Positions 1 through 6,289 are shown, numbered from the stretch's first letter. The stretch is 18,087 bases of DNA from Treponema sp. (GCA_031264475.1 JAISEA010000009.1:1-18087), one strand, 5' to 3'. The notes: generated by a model not told the origin, from the letters alone. Made by a program: numbers and translations.

Positions 1-118
1 CAAAACTACGGCTATATGACTCAAAACTACGGCTATATGACTCAAAACTACGGCTATATGACTCAAAACTACGGCTATATGACTCAAAACTACGGCTATA
101 TGACTCAAAACTACGGCT
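1..118. repeat. 21-bp tandem array at window edge
   Basis: Five exact copies of CAAAACTACGGCTATATGACT (starts 1, 22, 43, 64, 85) and a partial sixth from 106, continuing off the left edge. Because 21 is a multiple of three, the array stays open in several frames. Frame +1 reads the heptapeptide QNYGYMT repeatedly, then a short tail ending in TAA at 148-150. On the minus strand one frame reads SYSRSFE heptads, preceded by a strong AAGGAGG at about 153-160 but with no ATG, GTG or TTG at normal spacing. It could be the 3' end of a repeat protein gene, the 5' end of a minus-strand one, or plain non-coding satellite; the window edge prevents a decision. Confidence 0.9.
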
Positions 119-233
119 GTAAATTGTATATCTCAACCAATATATTATAAATATACCTCCTTATGTTGTATGATACTAAAATTATGTCTTAAATCTACCC
201 GCTTGCGTAGTACCGTCTTACGCGGAAAAGGAG

Positions 234-974
234 TCAAGGAGACGGTATCCACATCCAAAGCCCCTTTGTTACGAGGAGCTTGCCGCTTTTAGAGAAATAA
301 GCGTCCACTGCGTTGGAAACTTTTATCTCAAGAACATCGCCGGTAAGCGGCTCCGCAAAAGGCGACGACCCTATCCATGGACCGTCCGCGGGCGTGGGTA
401 AAGAAAGCGTCTCGCGCTCCGCTATACGCGCATAGTTCTTATTGAAACCAACAATCGCGGTTTTTTCACTTACCGTCTCCCAATCTATGAGCCACAGGTC
501 GTCTTCTATGTCCTCCAATATTTCCCGTAACCGTGTCCAGTTAAAATACTGGGGCTGGCGCTTGGACGATCCTTCGCAGGCTTTCGCTAGGCTTAAATAG
601 AATTCGGCTGACACGCCGCCAATCCACGAAAGAACGATGTTCCCGCTCTTCTCGTCAAAGGGGAAAATCGCGCCCGCGCCTTTCAGTATCTTGGGGCTCA
701 CGTCTTCCCAATACGGATACGCGACTATCGGGCTTGCCCATTCTTGTAGAATGTGGATTTGTATGTCCTTCACGGAGTTTGTTTCAAGGGTCTCCCAATA
801 GCCGTCTCTGTTTATCCATTCTATGCGCCAAGACGGTTCGCCAAAGACCTCAAGCCACGCCGAAGGCGGCTCAGGCAACTCTACTCTATAGGCGGCGTCG
901 CTCAACGCGCCTCCGCACGCCAAACACATAACGCCCGCCGCGCTGTATAGGATATTCCGTAAAAATCTCTTCAT
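234..974 (-). CDS. predicted lipoprotein of unknown function
   Basis: A 246-residue protein with a basic, hydrophobic N-terminus (MKRFLRNILYSAAGVMCLACGG). It looks like a lipoprotein signal with Cys at about residue 20; the lipobox CLAC is loose, as spirochaetal lipoboxes often are. The mature part is rich in Trp and acidic residues and shows no repeat or catalytic motif I recognise; the C-terminal portion (GDVLEIKVSNAVDAYFSKSGKLLVTKG) has a beta-rich look. The start ATG has AGAGGG almost touching it and an AAGAG about 14 nt upstream, so the ribosome site is weak. It is divergent from the FGE-like gene at 1211 and stands alone. Expected location is the periplasm or an outer-membrane leaflet. 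Function unknown. Confidence 0.75.
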   Translation of the reverse strand: MKRFLRNILYSAAGVMCLACGGALSDAAYRVELPEPPSAWLEVFGEPSWRIEWINRDGYWETLETNSVKDIQIHILQEWASPIVAYPYWEDVSPKILKGAGAIFPFDEKSGNIVLSWIGGVSAEFYLSLAKACEGSSKRQPQYFNWTRLREILEDIEDDLWLIDWETVSEKTAIVGFNKNYARIAERETLSLPTPADGPWIGSSPFAEPLTGDVLEIKVSNAVDAYFSKSGKLLVTKGLWMWIPSP

Positions 975-1026
975 ACCCTCTATATGGATCTCTTATGGAA
1001 TTTGCTTGGGCTATTCATAAAAAATT

Positions 1027-1039
1027 CACCCGAAGGGTG
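1027..1039. repeat. solitary CACCCGAAGGGTG palindrome
   Basis: A perfect 13-nt inverted repeat (stem CACCC/GGGTG around GAA) found between the divergent genes at 974 and 1211. The same palindrome, in either orientation, closes the B elements and recurs at 1189, 3545, 4770, 5012, 6580 and 8879. Here it stands without the rest of the B element. Confidence 0.8.
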
Positions 1040-1090
1040 TAAAAAAGTTGTCATTTGCGCTATAATCTTATATAGGGTACTGACAGTGTG

Positions 1091-1201
1091 CGGACAACTC
1101 GCAGGTTCCGCTTGCGTGCAAGCGTAACCGTCCTGTTGGGGGACAGCGGGTCCGCCTTTCGTACAACATCCCGTAAGAAGTATTTAAACACCCGAAGGGT
1201 G
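1091..1201 (+). repeat. dispersed repeat B, copy 1
   Basis: First of five copies of a ~110-bp intergenic element. Its landmarks in order are ACAAC, a hairpin with core CGCTTGCGTGCAAGCG, GGGGGACAGCGGGTC, CTTTCGTACAAC, a TATTTAAA stretch, and the terminal palindrome CACCCGAAGGGTG. The outer stem here is GGTT (1104-1107) paired with AACC (1126-1129). The element ends inside the ribosome-binding region of the FGE-like gene at 1211, so its palindrome directly abuts GGAGGTGG. Confidence 0.85.
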
Positions 1202-1210
1202 GAGGTGGTT

Positions 1211-2191
1211 ATGAAAAAGATGATGATTATTGCGGCGTTGACGCTCATCGCGCTCGCCGCGCACGGGCAGAAAAAGGAGAGTCTCGCACTTCTTCCTTTT
1301 ACTGGTGGACAGAGCGAGGAAGGCGACAGGTATTCGGAGCGCTACACCGCACTCACGGACGGAATGGACGTAATGCCTAAACTCGCGGCAGGGCTGAACG
1401 GAACGACCATCGTGGTTAGCGGCGGAGGAGGCAGTGGGGGAACACCCGCTGGGTTTGTTCGTGTTCCGTCTGGGATATTCAGCATGGGCGGGACGATGTA
1501 TGATTGGGAGAAGCCCATGCACCAAGTAACGATAAGTAGGGCGTTCTATATGAGCGACCACGAAGTAACGCAAAAGGAATGGTATGACGTGATGGGAACG
1601 ACGGTGAGACAACAGCGGGATATGAGGGATAAGAGTTGGTCGTTGTATGGTGAGGGAGATAATAATCCGATGTATTATGTGAGTTGGTATGAGGCGATAG
1701 AGTACTGTAACAAGCGGAGCATAGCGGAAGGCTTAACGCCTGCGTATAGTGGGAGTGGGGACTATATAACGTGTAACTTCAAGGCGAATGGGTATCGCTT
1801 GCCGACAGAAGCGGAATGGGAATGGGCGGCGAAAGGCGGGGGCGAGGACTTCATCATGATATACGAGTACAGCGGGAGTAACAGCGTGGATGAGGTGGCG
1901 TGGTATAAAGGGAACAGCGGGAGTCAGACGCATCCTGTGAAGACGAGGAGGGGGAACAGTTTGGGGCTGTACGACATGAGCGGAAACGTGTATGAGTGGT
2001 GCTGGGACTGGTACGGGGCGTATAGTAGCGGGGCACAGACAGACCCTGCTGGCGCGGCTGGCGGAACCCTCCGCGTGTATCGCGGCGGGTCGTGGATCGT
2101 TGACGCGCAGAGCGTCCGTTCCGTCAGCCGGGATGGCGATACCCCATCGGTTGGGGGAGGCATCATTGGCTTTCGGCTAGTGCGACAATAA
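1211..2191 (+). CDS. secreted FGE/SUMF1-fold protein P1, candidate DGR target
   Basis: A 326-residue protein. The ATG at 1211 is chosen because GGAGGTGG lies just upstream and a clear signal peptide follows (MKKMMIIAALTLIALAAHGQ); the open frame back to 1088 is repeat B. After a short segment with LALLPFTGG, possibly a remnant of a CsgG-like domain, and a Gly-rich linker (VSGGGGSGG), the FGE-sulfatase (C-type-lectin-like) domain runs to the end. It shows VPSGIFSMGG, HEVTQKEWYDVM, NGYRLPTEAEWEWAAKGG, LGLYDMSGNVYEWCWDW and YRGGSW...GFRLVR. The catalytic Cys pair that follows RGGS in genuine formylglycine-generating enzymes is absent, so catalysis is unlikely and ligand binding more likely. The last 39 codons (2072-2188) differ from those of P2 and P3 in a DGR-like pattern. 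It is nearly identical to P2 over long stretches, showing recent duplication. Confidence 0.9.
   Translation: MKKMMIIAALTLIALAAHGQKKESLALLPFTGGQSEEGDRYSERYTALTDGMDVMPKLAAGLNGTTIVVSGGGGSGGTPAGFVRVPSGIFSMGGTMYDWEKPMHQVTISRAFYMSDHEVTQKEWYDVMGTTVRQQRDMRDKSWSLYGEGDNNPMYYVSWYEAIEYCNKRSIAEGLTPAYSGSGDYITCNFKANGYRLPTEAEWEWAAKGGGEDFIMIYEYSGSNSVDEVAWYKGNSGSQTHPVKTRRGNSLGLYDMSGNVYEWCWDWYGAYSSGAQTDPAGAAGGTLRVYRGGSWIVDAQSVRSVSRDGDTPSVGGGIIGFRLVRQ
2072..2188 (+). other. candidate DGR variable region of P1
   Basis: This is the segment from RVYRGGSW to the last codon. Compared with P2 and P3, invariant codons (TGG, GCG, GTC, CGT, TCC, CGG, TCG, GGC) are separated by divergent ones, such as ATC at W+1, AGC at W+6 and GGC at W+22, which differ at codon positions 1-2 while keeping third base C. 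That fits AAC template codons mutated at adenines. No template repeat or reverse transcriptase is seen in the window, so the assignment is inferred from pattern and fold only. Confidence 0.5.
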
Positions 2192-2262
2192 CAGGTAGTA
2201 GGGAGTAGGTAGCAGGGAGTAGGGAACAGGTAGCAGGGAGTAGGTAGCAGGTAGCAAAGGAA
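2192..2262. repeat. GTAGCAG-type stutter tract
   Basis: Degenerate tandem stretch of CAGGTAGTAGGGAGTAGG-like units immediately after the stop of P1. Similar purine-biased tracts lie at about 2396-2436 (opposite orientation), 5932-5960, 6423-6466, 8540-8592 and, in a related TGCTCTCTGCTC form, 17265-17310. They create long spurious frames read as LLPTPCYLL. The remaining stretch to 2450 holds only a few more such words and no supportable gene. Confidence 0.75.
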
Positions 2263-2450
2263 GACGGGCGGGCGGAGGCAGGGCACAGGGGCTAGGCGCG
2301 AGGGTCAGGCATCGGCTTGGCGGCAAGAGGAAAGAGCAATGAACAGGTAGCAAAGGGAAGACGGACAAGCAAAGAGTAGAAAGAGGTATCGCAGTACGAG
2401 CCTCCTGCTAACTACTAACTACTACCTGCTCCCTGTCGGCGGACACGGGT

Positions 2451-2553
2451 TGGGGGGTGGCGGAAGACCGCCGAAGGCGGTCTGGAGACAGGGGGGCGCA
2501 CTACAAGGGCGTCTGTTTGCCGTCCTCCGTTTAGGGAAAGACGCGCCCCCCTT
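2451..2553 (+). repeat. dispersed repeat A, copy 1
   Basis: First of four copies of a ~100-bp element. It has a G-rich edge, a variable hairpin (here AGACCGCC-GAA-GGCGGTCT at 2465-2483), then GGAGACAGGGGGGCGC, a conserved middle (ACAAGGGCGTCTGTTTGCCG, TCCTCCGTTTAGGG) and a closing GCGCCCCCC that can pair with the earlier GGGGGGCGC. The copy sits in the leader of P2, about 30 bp before its ribosome site. Confidence 0.85.
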
Positions 2554-2587
2554 CTTTAAACTTCTTCGATAACTACAGGAGGTAGTT

Positions 2588-3448
2588 ATGAAAAAAATGA
2601 TGATTATCGCGGCGCTGATGCTTATCGCGCTCGCCGCGCATAGACAGAAGAGGGAGAGTCTCGCGCTCCTCCTCTTTACTGGTGGACAGAGCGAGGAAGG
2701 AACGCCTGCCGGGTTTGTGCTAGTTCCGTCCGGGACGTTCAGCATGGGTGGGCCGGTGTTTGATTGGGAGAAGCCTGTACATCAAGTAACGATAAGGAGG
2801 GCGTTCTACATGAGCGACCACCAGGTAACGCAGAAGGAATGGTATGACGTAATGGACACGACGGTAAAGCAACAGCGGGATATGAGGGATAAGGGGTTGT
2901 CGCTGAGGGGGGAAGGGGATAATTATCCGATGTATTATGTGAGTTGGTATGAGGCGATAGAGTATTGTAACAAACGGAGTATAATGGAAGGATTAATGCC
3001 TGCTTATAGCGGGAGTGGGGACTATATAAGGCGCGACTTCAAGGCGAATGGGTATCGACTGCCGACAGAAGCGGAATGGGAGTGGGCCGCGAAAGGCGGC
3101 GGTAAGGACTCCATGATATACGAGTATAGTGGGAGCAACAGCGTTGACGAAGTGGCGTGGTATGATGAGAATAGTGAGAATCAGACGCATCCGGTAAAAA
3201 CAAAAGAGGCGAACAGTTTGGGTCTGTACGACATGAGCGGGAACGTGCTGGAATGGTGCTGGGATTGGTATGGGAGTTATAGTAGTAGATCGCAGACTGA
3301 TCCTGCTGGCGCGGCTGAGGGACCCCTCCGCGTGTATCGCGGCGGGTCGTGGGACAGGGACGCGCTGTACGTCCGTTCCGCGGATCGGGACTGCAACCCC
3401 CCGTCGGTTAGGCACTTCAACGTTGGCTTCCGACTGGTGCGCCCTTGA
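2588..3448 (+). CDS. secreted FGE/SUMF1-fold protein P2, candidate DGR target
   Basis: A 286-residue paralog of P1 with AGGAGGTAGTT just before the ATG. Its signal peptide (MKKMMIIAALMLIALAAH) and the FGE-like domain match P1 closely (SMGG, VTQKEWYDVM, YRLPTEAEWEWAAKGG, LGLYDMSGNVLEWCWDW). It lacks the ~44-residue linker present in P1: GGQSEEG runs straight into TPAGF. The FGE cysteines are absent from the RGGSWDRDALYVRS segment; the single Cys of RDCNPPS is at a different, variable position. The C-terminal variable segment begins at residue 248. Exported, presumably periplasmic or surface-exposed, with a likely binding role. Between P1 and P2 lie only stutter tracts and one repeat A, so cotranscription is possible but not shown. 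Confidence 0.9.
   Translation: MKKMMIIAALMLIALAAHRQKRESLALLLFTGGQSEEGTPAGFVLVPSGTFSMGGPVFDWEKPVHQVTIRRAFYMSDHQVTQKEWYDVMDTTVKQQRDMRDKGLSLRGEGDNYPMYYVSWYEAIEYCNKRSIMEGLMPAYSGSGDYIRRDFKANGYRLPTEAEWEWAAKGGGKDSMIYEYSGSNSVDEVAWYDENSENQTHPVKTKEANSLGLYDMSGNVLEWCWDWYGSYSSRSQTDPAGAAEGPLRVYRGGSWDRDALYVRSADRDCNPPSVRHFNVGFRLVRP
3329..3445 (+). other. candidate DGR variable region of P2
   Basis: Aligned with P1, 15 of the 39 codons differ non-synonymously here, while the upstream coding sequence is much more conserved. The fixed frame is RVYRGGSW, the codons GCG (A) and CGT (R), and GFRLVR. Examples of P2 codons opposite P1 are GAC for ATC, TAC for AGC, TTC for GGC, AAC for ATC and GTT for ATT. The first two bases change and the third stays C or T, as expected for AAC/AAT-derived positions. 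Confidence 0.5.
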
Positions 3449-3514
3449 GAGTGGTTAGCGGGTAGTGATGAGTGTTAGAGGCGGCGGTGTCAGAGGCGCG
3501 GGGTGGCGGACACG

Positions 3515-3600
3515 GGCAACGAGACGGCTACTGCGTGCAAGCGCACCCTTCGGGTGTTTTAAAGCGTCAAGGCAGGGTCAGCGGGTCCGCCTTTCTAACA
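3515..3600 (+). repeat. dispersed repeat B, copy 2 (degenerate)
   Basis: Shares ACGAGACGGCTAC, GCGTGCAAGCG, AGGGTCAGCGGGTCCGCC and TTTCTAACAA with the other B copies. A CACCCTTCGGGTGTTTTAAA block is inserted in its centre and its own end is missing. It lies between P2 and the NeuB-like gene; the open frame that runs back from that gene to 3465 is this repeat, not coding sequence. Nothing else is seen in 3449-3628. Confidence 0.7.
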
Positions 3601-3628
3601 ATGACCGTTCTCCAAAGCTTAAATTACA

Positions 3629-3634
3629 GGAGGA
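3629..3634 (+). promoter_or_regulatory. Shine-Dalgarno AGGAGG before an ATT codon
   Basis: A perfect AGGAGG is followed after 7 nt by the in-frame ATT at 3642. No ATG, GTG or TTG occurs in the synthase frame between this site and the conserved N-terminal motif. This site is the reason the start is placed at 3642. Confidence 0.65.
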
Positions 3635-3641
3635 AAAACAA

Positions 3642-4745
3642 ATTACCATAGGTACGAAAACATACGACAGCCGTGCGCCGCTCATCATCGCGGAACTTGG
3701 CACCGGACACAACGCGGACAGGATAAAAGGCGCGGAACTCATAGACGCGGCGGCTGAAGCGGGCGCGGGTTGCGTCAAATTCCAACTCGTCTACGCGGAC
3801 GAAATACTACACCCGAACACCGGCGAGGTGCTGTTGCCGGGCGGGAGAATCCGCCTGTTTGACCGATTTAAACAGCTCGAAACGCCGCCGGATTTCCTTG
3901 CAGAAATGAAGGAATTGGTTGAGAAGAGGGGTCTCTTGTTCCTCTGCACGCCTTTCGGCATCCGAAGCGCACGGGAATTGCGCGATCTAAAGCCGTCTGT
4001 CGTGAAGATCGCGTCTCCAGAACTCAACTATACCGCGCTTCTCAAGGAGGTCGCGTCCTACCGTCTCCCCGTCTTGCTTTCAACCGGCGTTTCAAAGCTG
4101 AGCGACATAGAAGCCGCGCTCGCCCTCTTCCCACCGGATTTCCCCCATGACGGGAAAATATGCCTGCTTCACTGCGTTACCGCATACCCCGCGCCTGAAA
4201 CTGACTACAATCTCCGAGTCTTACCGAGTCTTTTCGCAGTATTCGGCGTGCCAACCGGCGTAAGCGACCATAGTTTAGACCCAAGCCTGATTCCTTGTCT
4301 TACGGTCGCTATGGGAGGGGTCGCGGTTGAAAAACATTTTTGTCTGTCCCGATCAGACGAGGGGCTTGACGACCCCATCGCTCTTGAACCTCAGGCTTTT
4401 TCCCAAATGGTCAGGGACGTGCGCGCGGTTTCCGCTATGGGAAGCGGCGCGATAGACGCACTTATGCGCGAGCGGGGTGGGGCTTTAGTGGAAAAAGTTC
4501 TGGGGGACGGGGTTAAGCGGCTCGCATCTTCAGAGGCGGCAAACTACGAGCGGACTAATCGTTCCATTCACGCGCTCCGCGACATCCAAGCCGGGGAAGT
4601 CATCACCGCGGACATGATTGCGATTCTCCGCACAGAGAAAATACTCCGCCCTGGTCTTCCTCCCGCGTTTGAACCGATGATCATAGGCAGGAAAGCCAGC
4701 GAGTTCATACCCGCAGGACAAGGCATCACCTTTCAGGTGTTTTAA
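3642..4745 (+). CDS. NeuB/SpsE-type nonulosonate synthase
   Basis: About 367 residues. The family condenses phosphoenolpyruvate with a 6-carbon amino sugar (ManNAc or a bacillosamine-derived sugar) to make a sialic, legionaminic or pseudaminic acid; which one cannot be told here. The N-terminal TIM-barrel domain shows PLIIAELGTGHN, AGCVKFQ, FLCTPFG, VVKIASPEL, LLSTGVSK, LLHCVTAYPAPETDYNL, GVSDHS and VAVEKHFCLSRSDEGLDDPIALEP. The C-terminal SAF (antifreeze-like) domain shows NRSIHALRDIQAGEVITADMIAILR and IGRKASEFIPAGQGI. The length is normal for the family. The start is odd: the only codon at proper distance from AGGAGG is ATT, aligned where the family normally has its initiator. The last codons (CAG GTG TTT TAA) fall in a fragment of repeat B. 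The product may serve flagellin or surface-glycan decoration; no partner genes are adjacent. Confidence 0.9.
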   Translation: MTIGTKTYDSRAPLIIAELGTGHNADRIKGAELIDAAAEAGAGCVKFQLVYADEILHPNTGEVLLPGGRIRLFDRFKQLETPPDFLAEMKELVEKRGLLFLCTPFGIRSARELRDLKPSVVKIASPELNYTALLKEVASYRLPVLLSTGVSKLSDIEAALALFPPDFPHDGKICLLHCVTAYPAPETDYNLRVLPSLFAVFGVPTGVSDHSLDPSLIPCLTVAMGGVAVEKHFCLSRSDEGLDDPIALEPQAFSQMVRDVRAVSAMGSGAIDALMRERGGALVEKVLGDGVKRLASSEAANYERTNRSIHALRDIQAGEVITADMIAILRTEKILRPGLPPAFEPMIIGRKASEFIPAGQGITFQVF

Positions 4746-4799
4746 TACTTCACAAAGGGCGCTGTCCGACACCCTTCGGGTGTTTAAATACTTCACAAC
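4737..4799. repeat. duplicated GTGTTTTAATACTTCACAA motif
   Basis: GTGTTTTAATACTTCACAA (4738 on) and GTGTTTAAATACTTCACAA (4781 on) flank a CACCCTTCGGGTG palindrome. The first copy contains the stop codon of the NeuB-like gene. Both are the inverted end of repeat B, so a partial and a full B element are stacked tail to tail here. Confidence 0.75.
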
Positions 4800-4884
4800 G
4801 GTTGTTGTACGAAAGGGTATGCCGCTGACCCCGTCTTGACGGCTACGCTTGCTTTGCAAGCGGAGCCTACTCGTTGTTTGTAAG
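4770..4884 (-). repeat. dispersed repeat B, copy 5 (inverted)
   Basis: Read on the minus strand it matches the other B copies throughout: CAACGAGTAGGCT, hairpin CCGCTTGCAAAGCAAGCG, GTAGCCGTCAAGACGGGGTC, TTTCGTACAAC, GTATTTAAA and the terminal palindrome. The outer stem is GGCT paired with AGCC, a compensatory variant of the GGTT/AACC stem of copy 1. Confidence 0.85.
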
Positions 4885-4933
4885 AGAGCGGCGGCATGGG
4901 CGGTATCGGACACGCGGTGGCGTGGGCAGTCGG

Positions 4934-4959
4934 TGTCTGACGCACGCTAGCGTCAGACA
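4934..4959. repeat. 10-bp-stem hairpin TGTCTGACGC
   Basis: TGTCTGACGC (4934-4943), loop ACGCTA, GCGTCAGACA (4950-4959): a perfect 10-bp inverted repeat with no T-run after it. It lies among shorter GTGTCAGRCAC words that also appear at 6464, 8720-8745, 13740 and 15098, and between the inverted B copy and P3. Its role is unknown; it could be a DNA or RNA structure in the P3 leader. No gene is seen in 4885-5037. Confidence 0.7.
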
Positions 4960-5011
4960 CACCGGTGGCGGCGGTGTCAGGCACGGCGGCGGCGTGGGAG
5001 GCGGTGACAGA

Positions 5012-5031
5012 CACCCGAAGGGTGTGAGGAG
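5012..5031 (+). promoter_or_regulatory. palindrome and Shine-Dalgarno of P3
   Basis: CACCCGAAGGGTG (5012-5024) is followed at once by GAGGAG (5026-5031), 6 nt before the ATG of P3. The arrangement repeats that of P1, where the same palindrome abuts GGAGG. A hairpin formed in the mRNA would sit directly against the ribosome site. Confidence 0.6.
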
Positions 5032-5037
5032 ATACCT

Positions 5038-5925
5038 ATGAAAATGATTATCGTGGCGCTGACGCTCATCGCGCTCGTCGCGTATGGGCAGGATACCATG
5101 CCTGCGAACATGGTGAGAATAGCAGGCGGGACGTTCACGATGGGGAGTCCTTCGTCCGAAGTTGGCAGGAGGGACAATGAGACACAACATAGCGTAACGA
5201 TAAGCAAGTCGTTCTATATCGGGAAGTATGAAGTAACGCAGGGGGAATGGGTCGAGGTGATGGGGAGCAATCCGAGTAGTTTCAAGGGGGACAACCTGCC
5301 TGTGGAGCGTGTGAGTTGGTACGATGCGATAGAGTACTGCAACAAGCGGAGCGAGAAGGAGCGGCGGACGCCCGCGTATACGATAGACAAGACGCGGAGA
5401 GACGAGAACAACACAAGCGGGAACGACGATGAGAAGTGGGTAGTAACGTGGAATCGGAACGCGAATGGGTATCGCCTGCCGACCGAAGCGGAATGGGAAC
5501 TTGCGTGTCGGGCAGGCACAAGTACGCCGTTTTATACGGGGGACAACATAACGACGAACCATGCGAACTATGACGGGAGGTATCCAGCTAATAACAATGC
5601 GAAAGGGGTGTATCGAGGGAAGACGTGGGCAGTGGGGAGCGGGGCGCCGAATCCGTGGGGGCTGTACGACATGAGCGGGAACCTGTATGAGTGGTGCTGG
5701 GATTGGTATGGGAGTTATGGCGACGGGACACAGACAGACCCTGCCGGCGCGGTTCGTGGCTCTCGCCGCGTGCTGCGTGACGGGTCGTGGTACGATGTCT
5801 CTAACCTCGTGCTACCCGACGGGTCGTGGTACGACGGCGCGCAGGACGTCCGTTCCGCCGTCCGGGGCGGGCTCATTCCTTCGAGTAAGGGTAGCATCAT
5901 TGGCTTCCGACTGGTGCGACAATAA
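5038..5925 (+). CDS. secreted FGE/SUMF1-fold protein P3, candidate DGR target
   Basis: A 295-residue third member, more diverged than P1 and P2. The signal peptide is short (MKMIIVALTLIALVAYGQ), then the FGE-like domain starts almost at once: ANMVRIAGGTFTMGSPSSEVGRRDNE, KYEVTQGEWVEVMGSNPSSFKGDNLPVERVSWYDAIEYCN, NGYRLPTEAEWELACRAG, WGLYDMSGNLYEWCWDWYG. This is closer to the canonical family than P1/P2, including the TMGSP and PVERVSW motifs. The catalytic Cys pair is still absent. The C-terminal segment RVLRDGSWYDV...PDGSWYDGAQDVRSA contains an in-frame 39-bp tandem duplication, so this protein has two GSWYD motifs. The ribosome site GAGGAG and start are clear. Confidence 0.9.
   Translation: MKMIIVALTLIALVAYGQDTMPANMVRIAGGTFTMGSPSSEVGRRDNETQHSVTISKSFYIGKYEVTQGEWVEVMGSNPSSFKGDNLPVERVSWYDAIEYCNKRSEKERRTPAYTIDKTRRDENNTSGNDDEKWVVTWNRNANGYRLPTEAEWELACRAGTSTPFYTGDNITTNHANYDGRYPANNNAKGVYRGKTWAVGSGAPNPWGLYDMSGNLYEWCWDWYGSYGDGTQTDPAGAVRGSRRVLRDGSWYDVSNLVLPDGSWYDGAQDVRSAVRGGLIPSSKGSIIGFRLVRQ
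5767..5922 (+). other. candidate DGR variable region of P3 with 39-bp duplication
   Basis: Starts at CGC-GTG and runs to the last codon. GTGCTG...CGGGTCGTGGTACGA at 5770 is repeated at 5809, adding 13 residues before the usual AQxVRSA block. Aligned from the second TGG, TAC, GGC, GAC, AGT and AGC stand opposite other first-two-base variants in P1 and P2. The extra GSW motif is unlike a normal FGE C-terminus. Confidence 0.5.
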
Positions 5926-6037
5926 CAATTAGCAGGTAGCAGGTAGCAAAGAGCAAAGGAAGACGGGAAAGCGAAGAGCAGCAAGAGGTATCGCAGTGCG
6001 AGCCTCTTGCTCTTGGCGGGCGGCGGTGTCAGATGCG

Positions 6038-6289
6038 CCAGCTGGCGAAGAAGTTGCGCCAGCAATCGGAGAAACTGCGATAGCAATCGCGGAAGCTGCG
6101 CCAGCAATCGGAGAAACTGCGCCAGCAATCGGAGAAGTTACGATAGCAATCGGAGAAACTGCGATAGCAATCGGAGAAGTTGAAAGACCTCTTTCAGAAG
6201 TTGAAAGACCTCTTTCAGGAATTGCGGGAGTTCCCGCGGAAGTTGCGGGAGTTCCCGCAGGAGTTGCGGAATGAACCGGAGAAACTGCG
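6038..6289. repeat. 21-bp-period degenerate array, 12 units
   Basis: Twelve consecutive 21-bp units, with a decayed thirteenth to about 6310. Each ends in a conserved half such as GAAACTGCG or GAAGTTGCG. The first half changes in blocks: CCAGCAATCG or ATAGCAATCG in units 1-7, AGACCTCTTTC in units 8-9, GGAGTTCCCGC in units 10-11. One frame reads PAIGETA heptads, another coiled-coil-like KLKDLFQELREFPRKLR, and the antisense frame QFLRLLA. Since all stay open because of the period, coding is not established. The rest of 5926-6562 holds a stutter tract, repeat A copy 2 and repeat B copy 3, and no supportable gene. Confidence 0.85.

Noticed and set aside
1..118. CRISPR array
   Set aside because: Units are 21 bp, contiguous and identical, with no spacers.
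1088..1210. 41-residue N-terminal extension of P1
   Set aside because: It translates repeat B. The signal peptide and a good Shine-Dalgarno mark the ATG at 1211.
2177..2368. Minus-strand frames reading LLPTPCYLL-type repeats (also near 5715, 8478 and 17227)
   Set aside because: They are translations of GTAGCAG stutter tracts, without start context or homology.
3465..3641. N-terminal extension of the NeuB-like protein starting at 3465
   Set aside because: The sequence is repeat B copy 2 and does not resemble the family; the Shine-Dalgarno at 3629 points to a later start.
1211..5925. Complete DGR in the window
   Set aside because: No frame resembles a reverse transcriptase or Avd protein, and no adenine-rich near-copy of the variable regions was found outside the three genes. 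Only candidate targets can be claimed.
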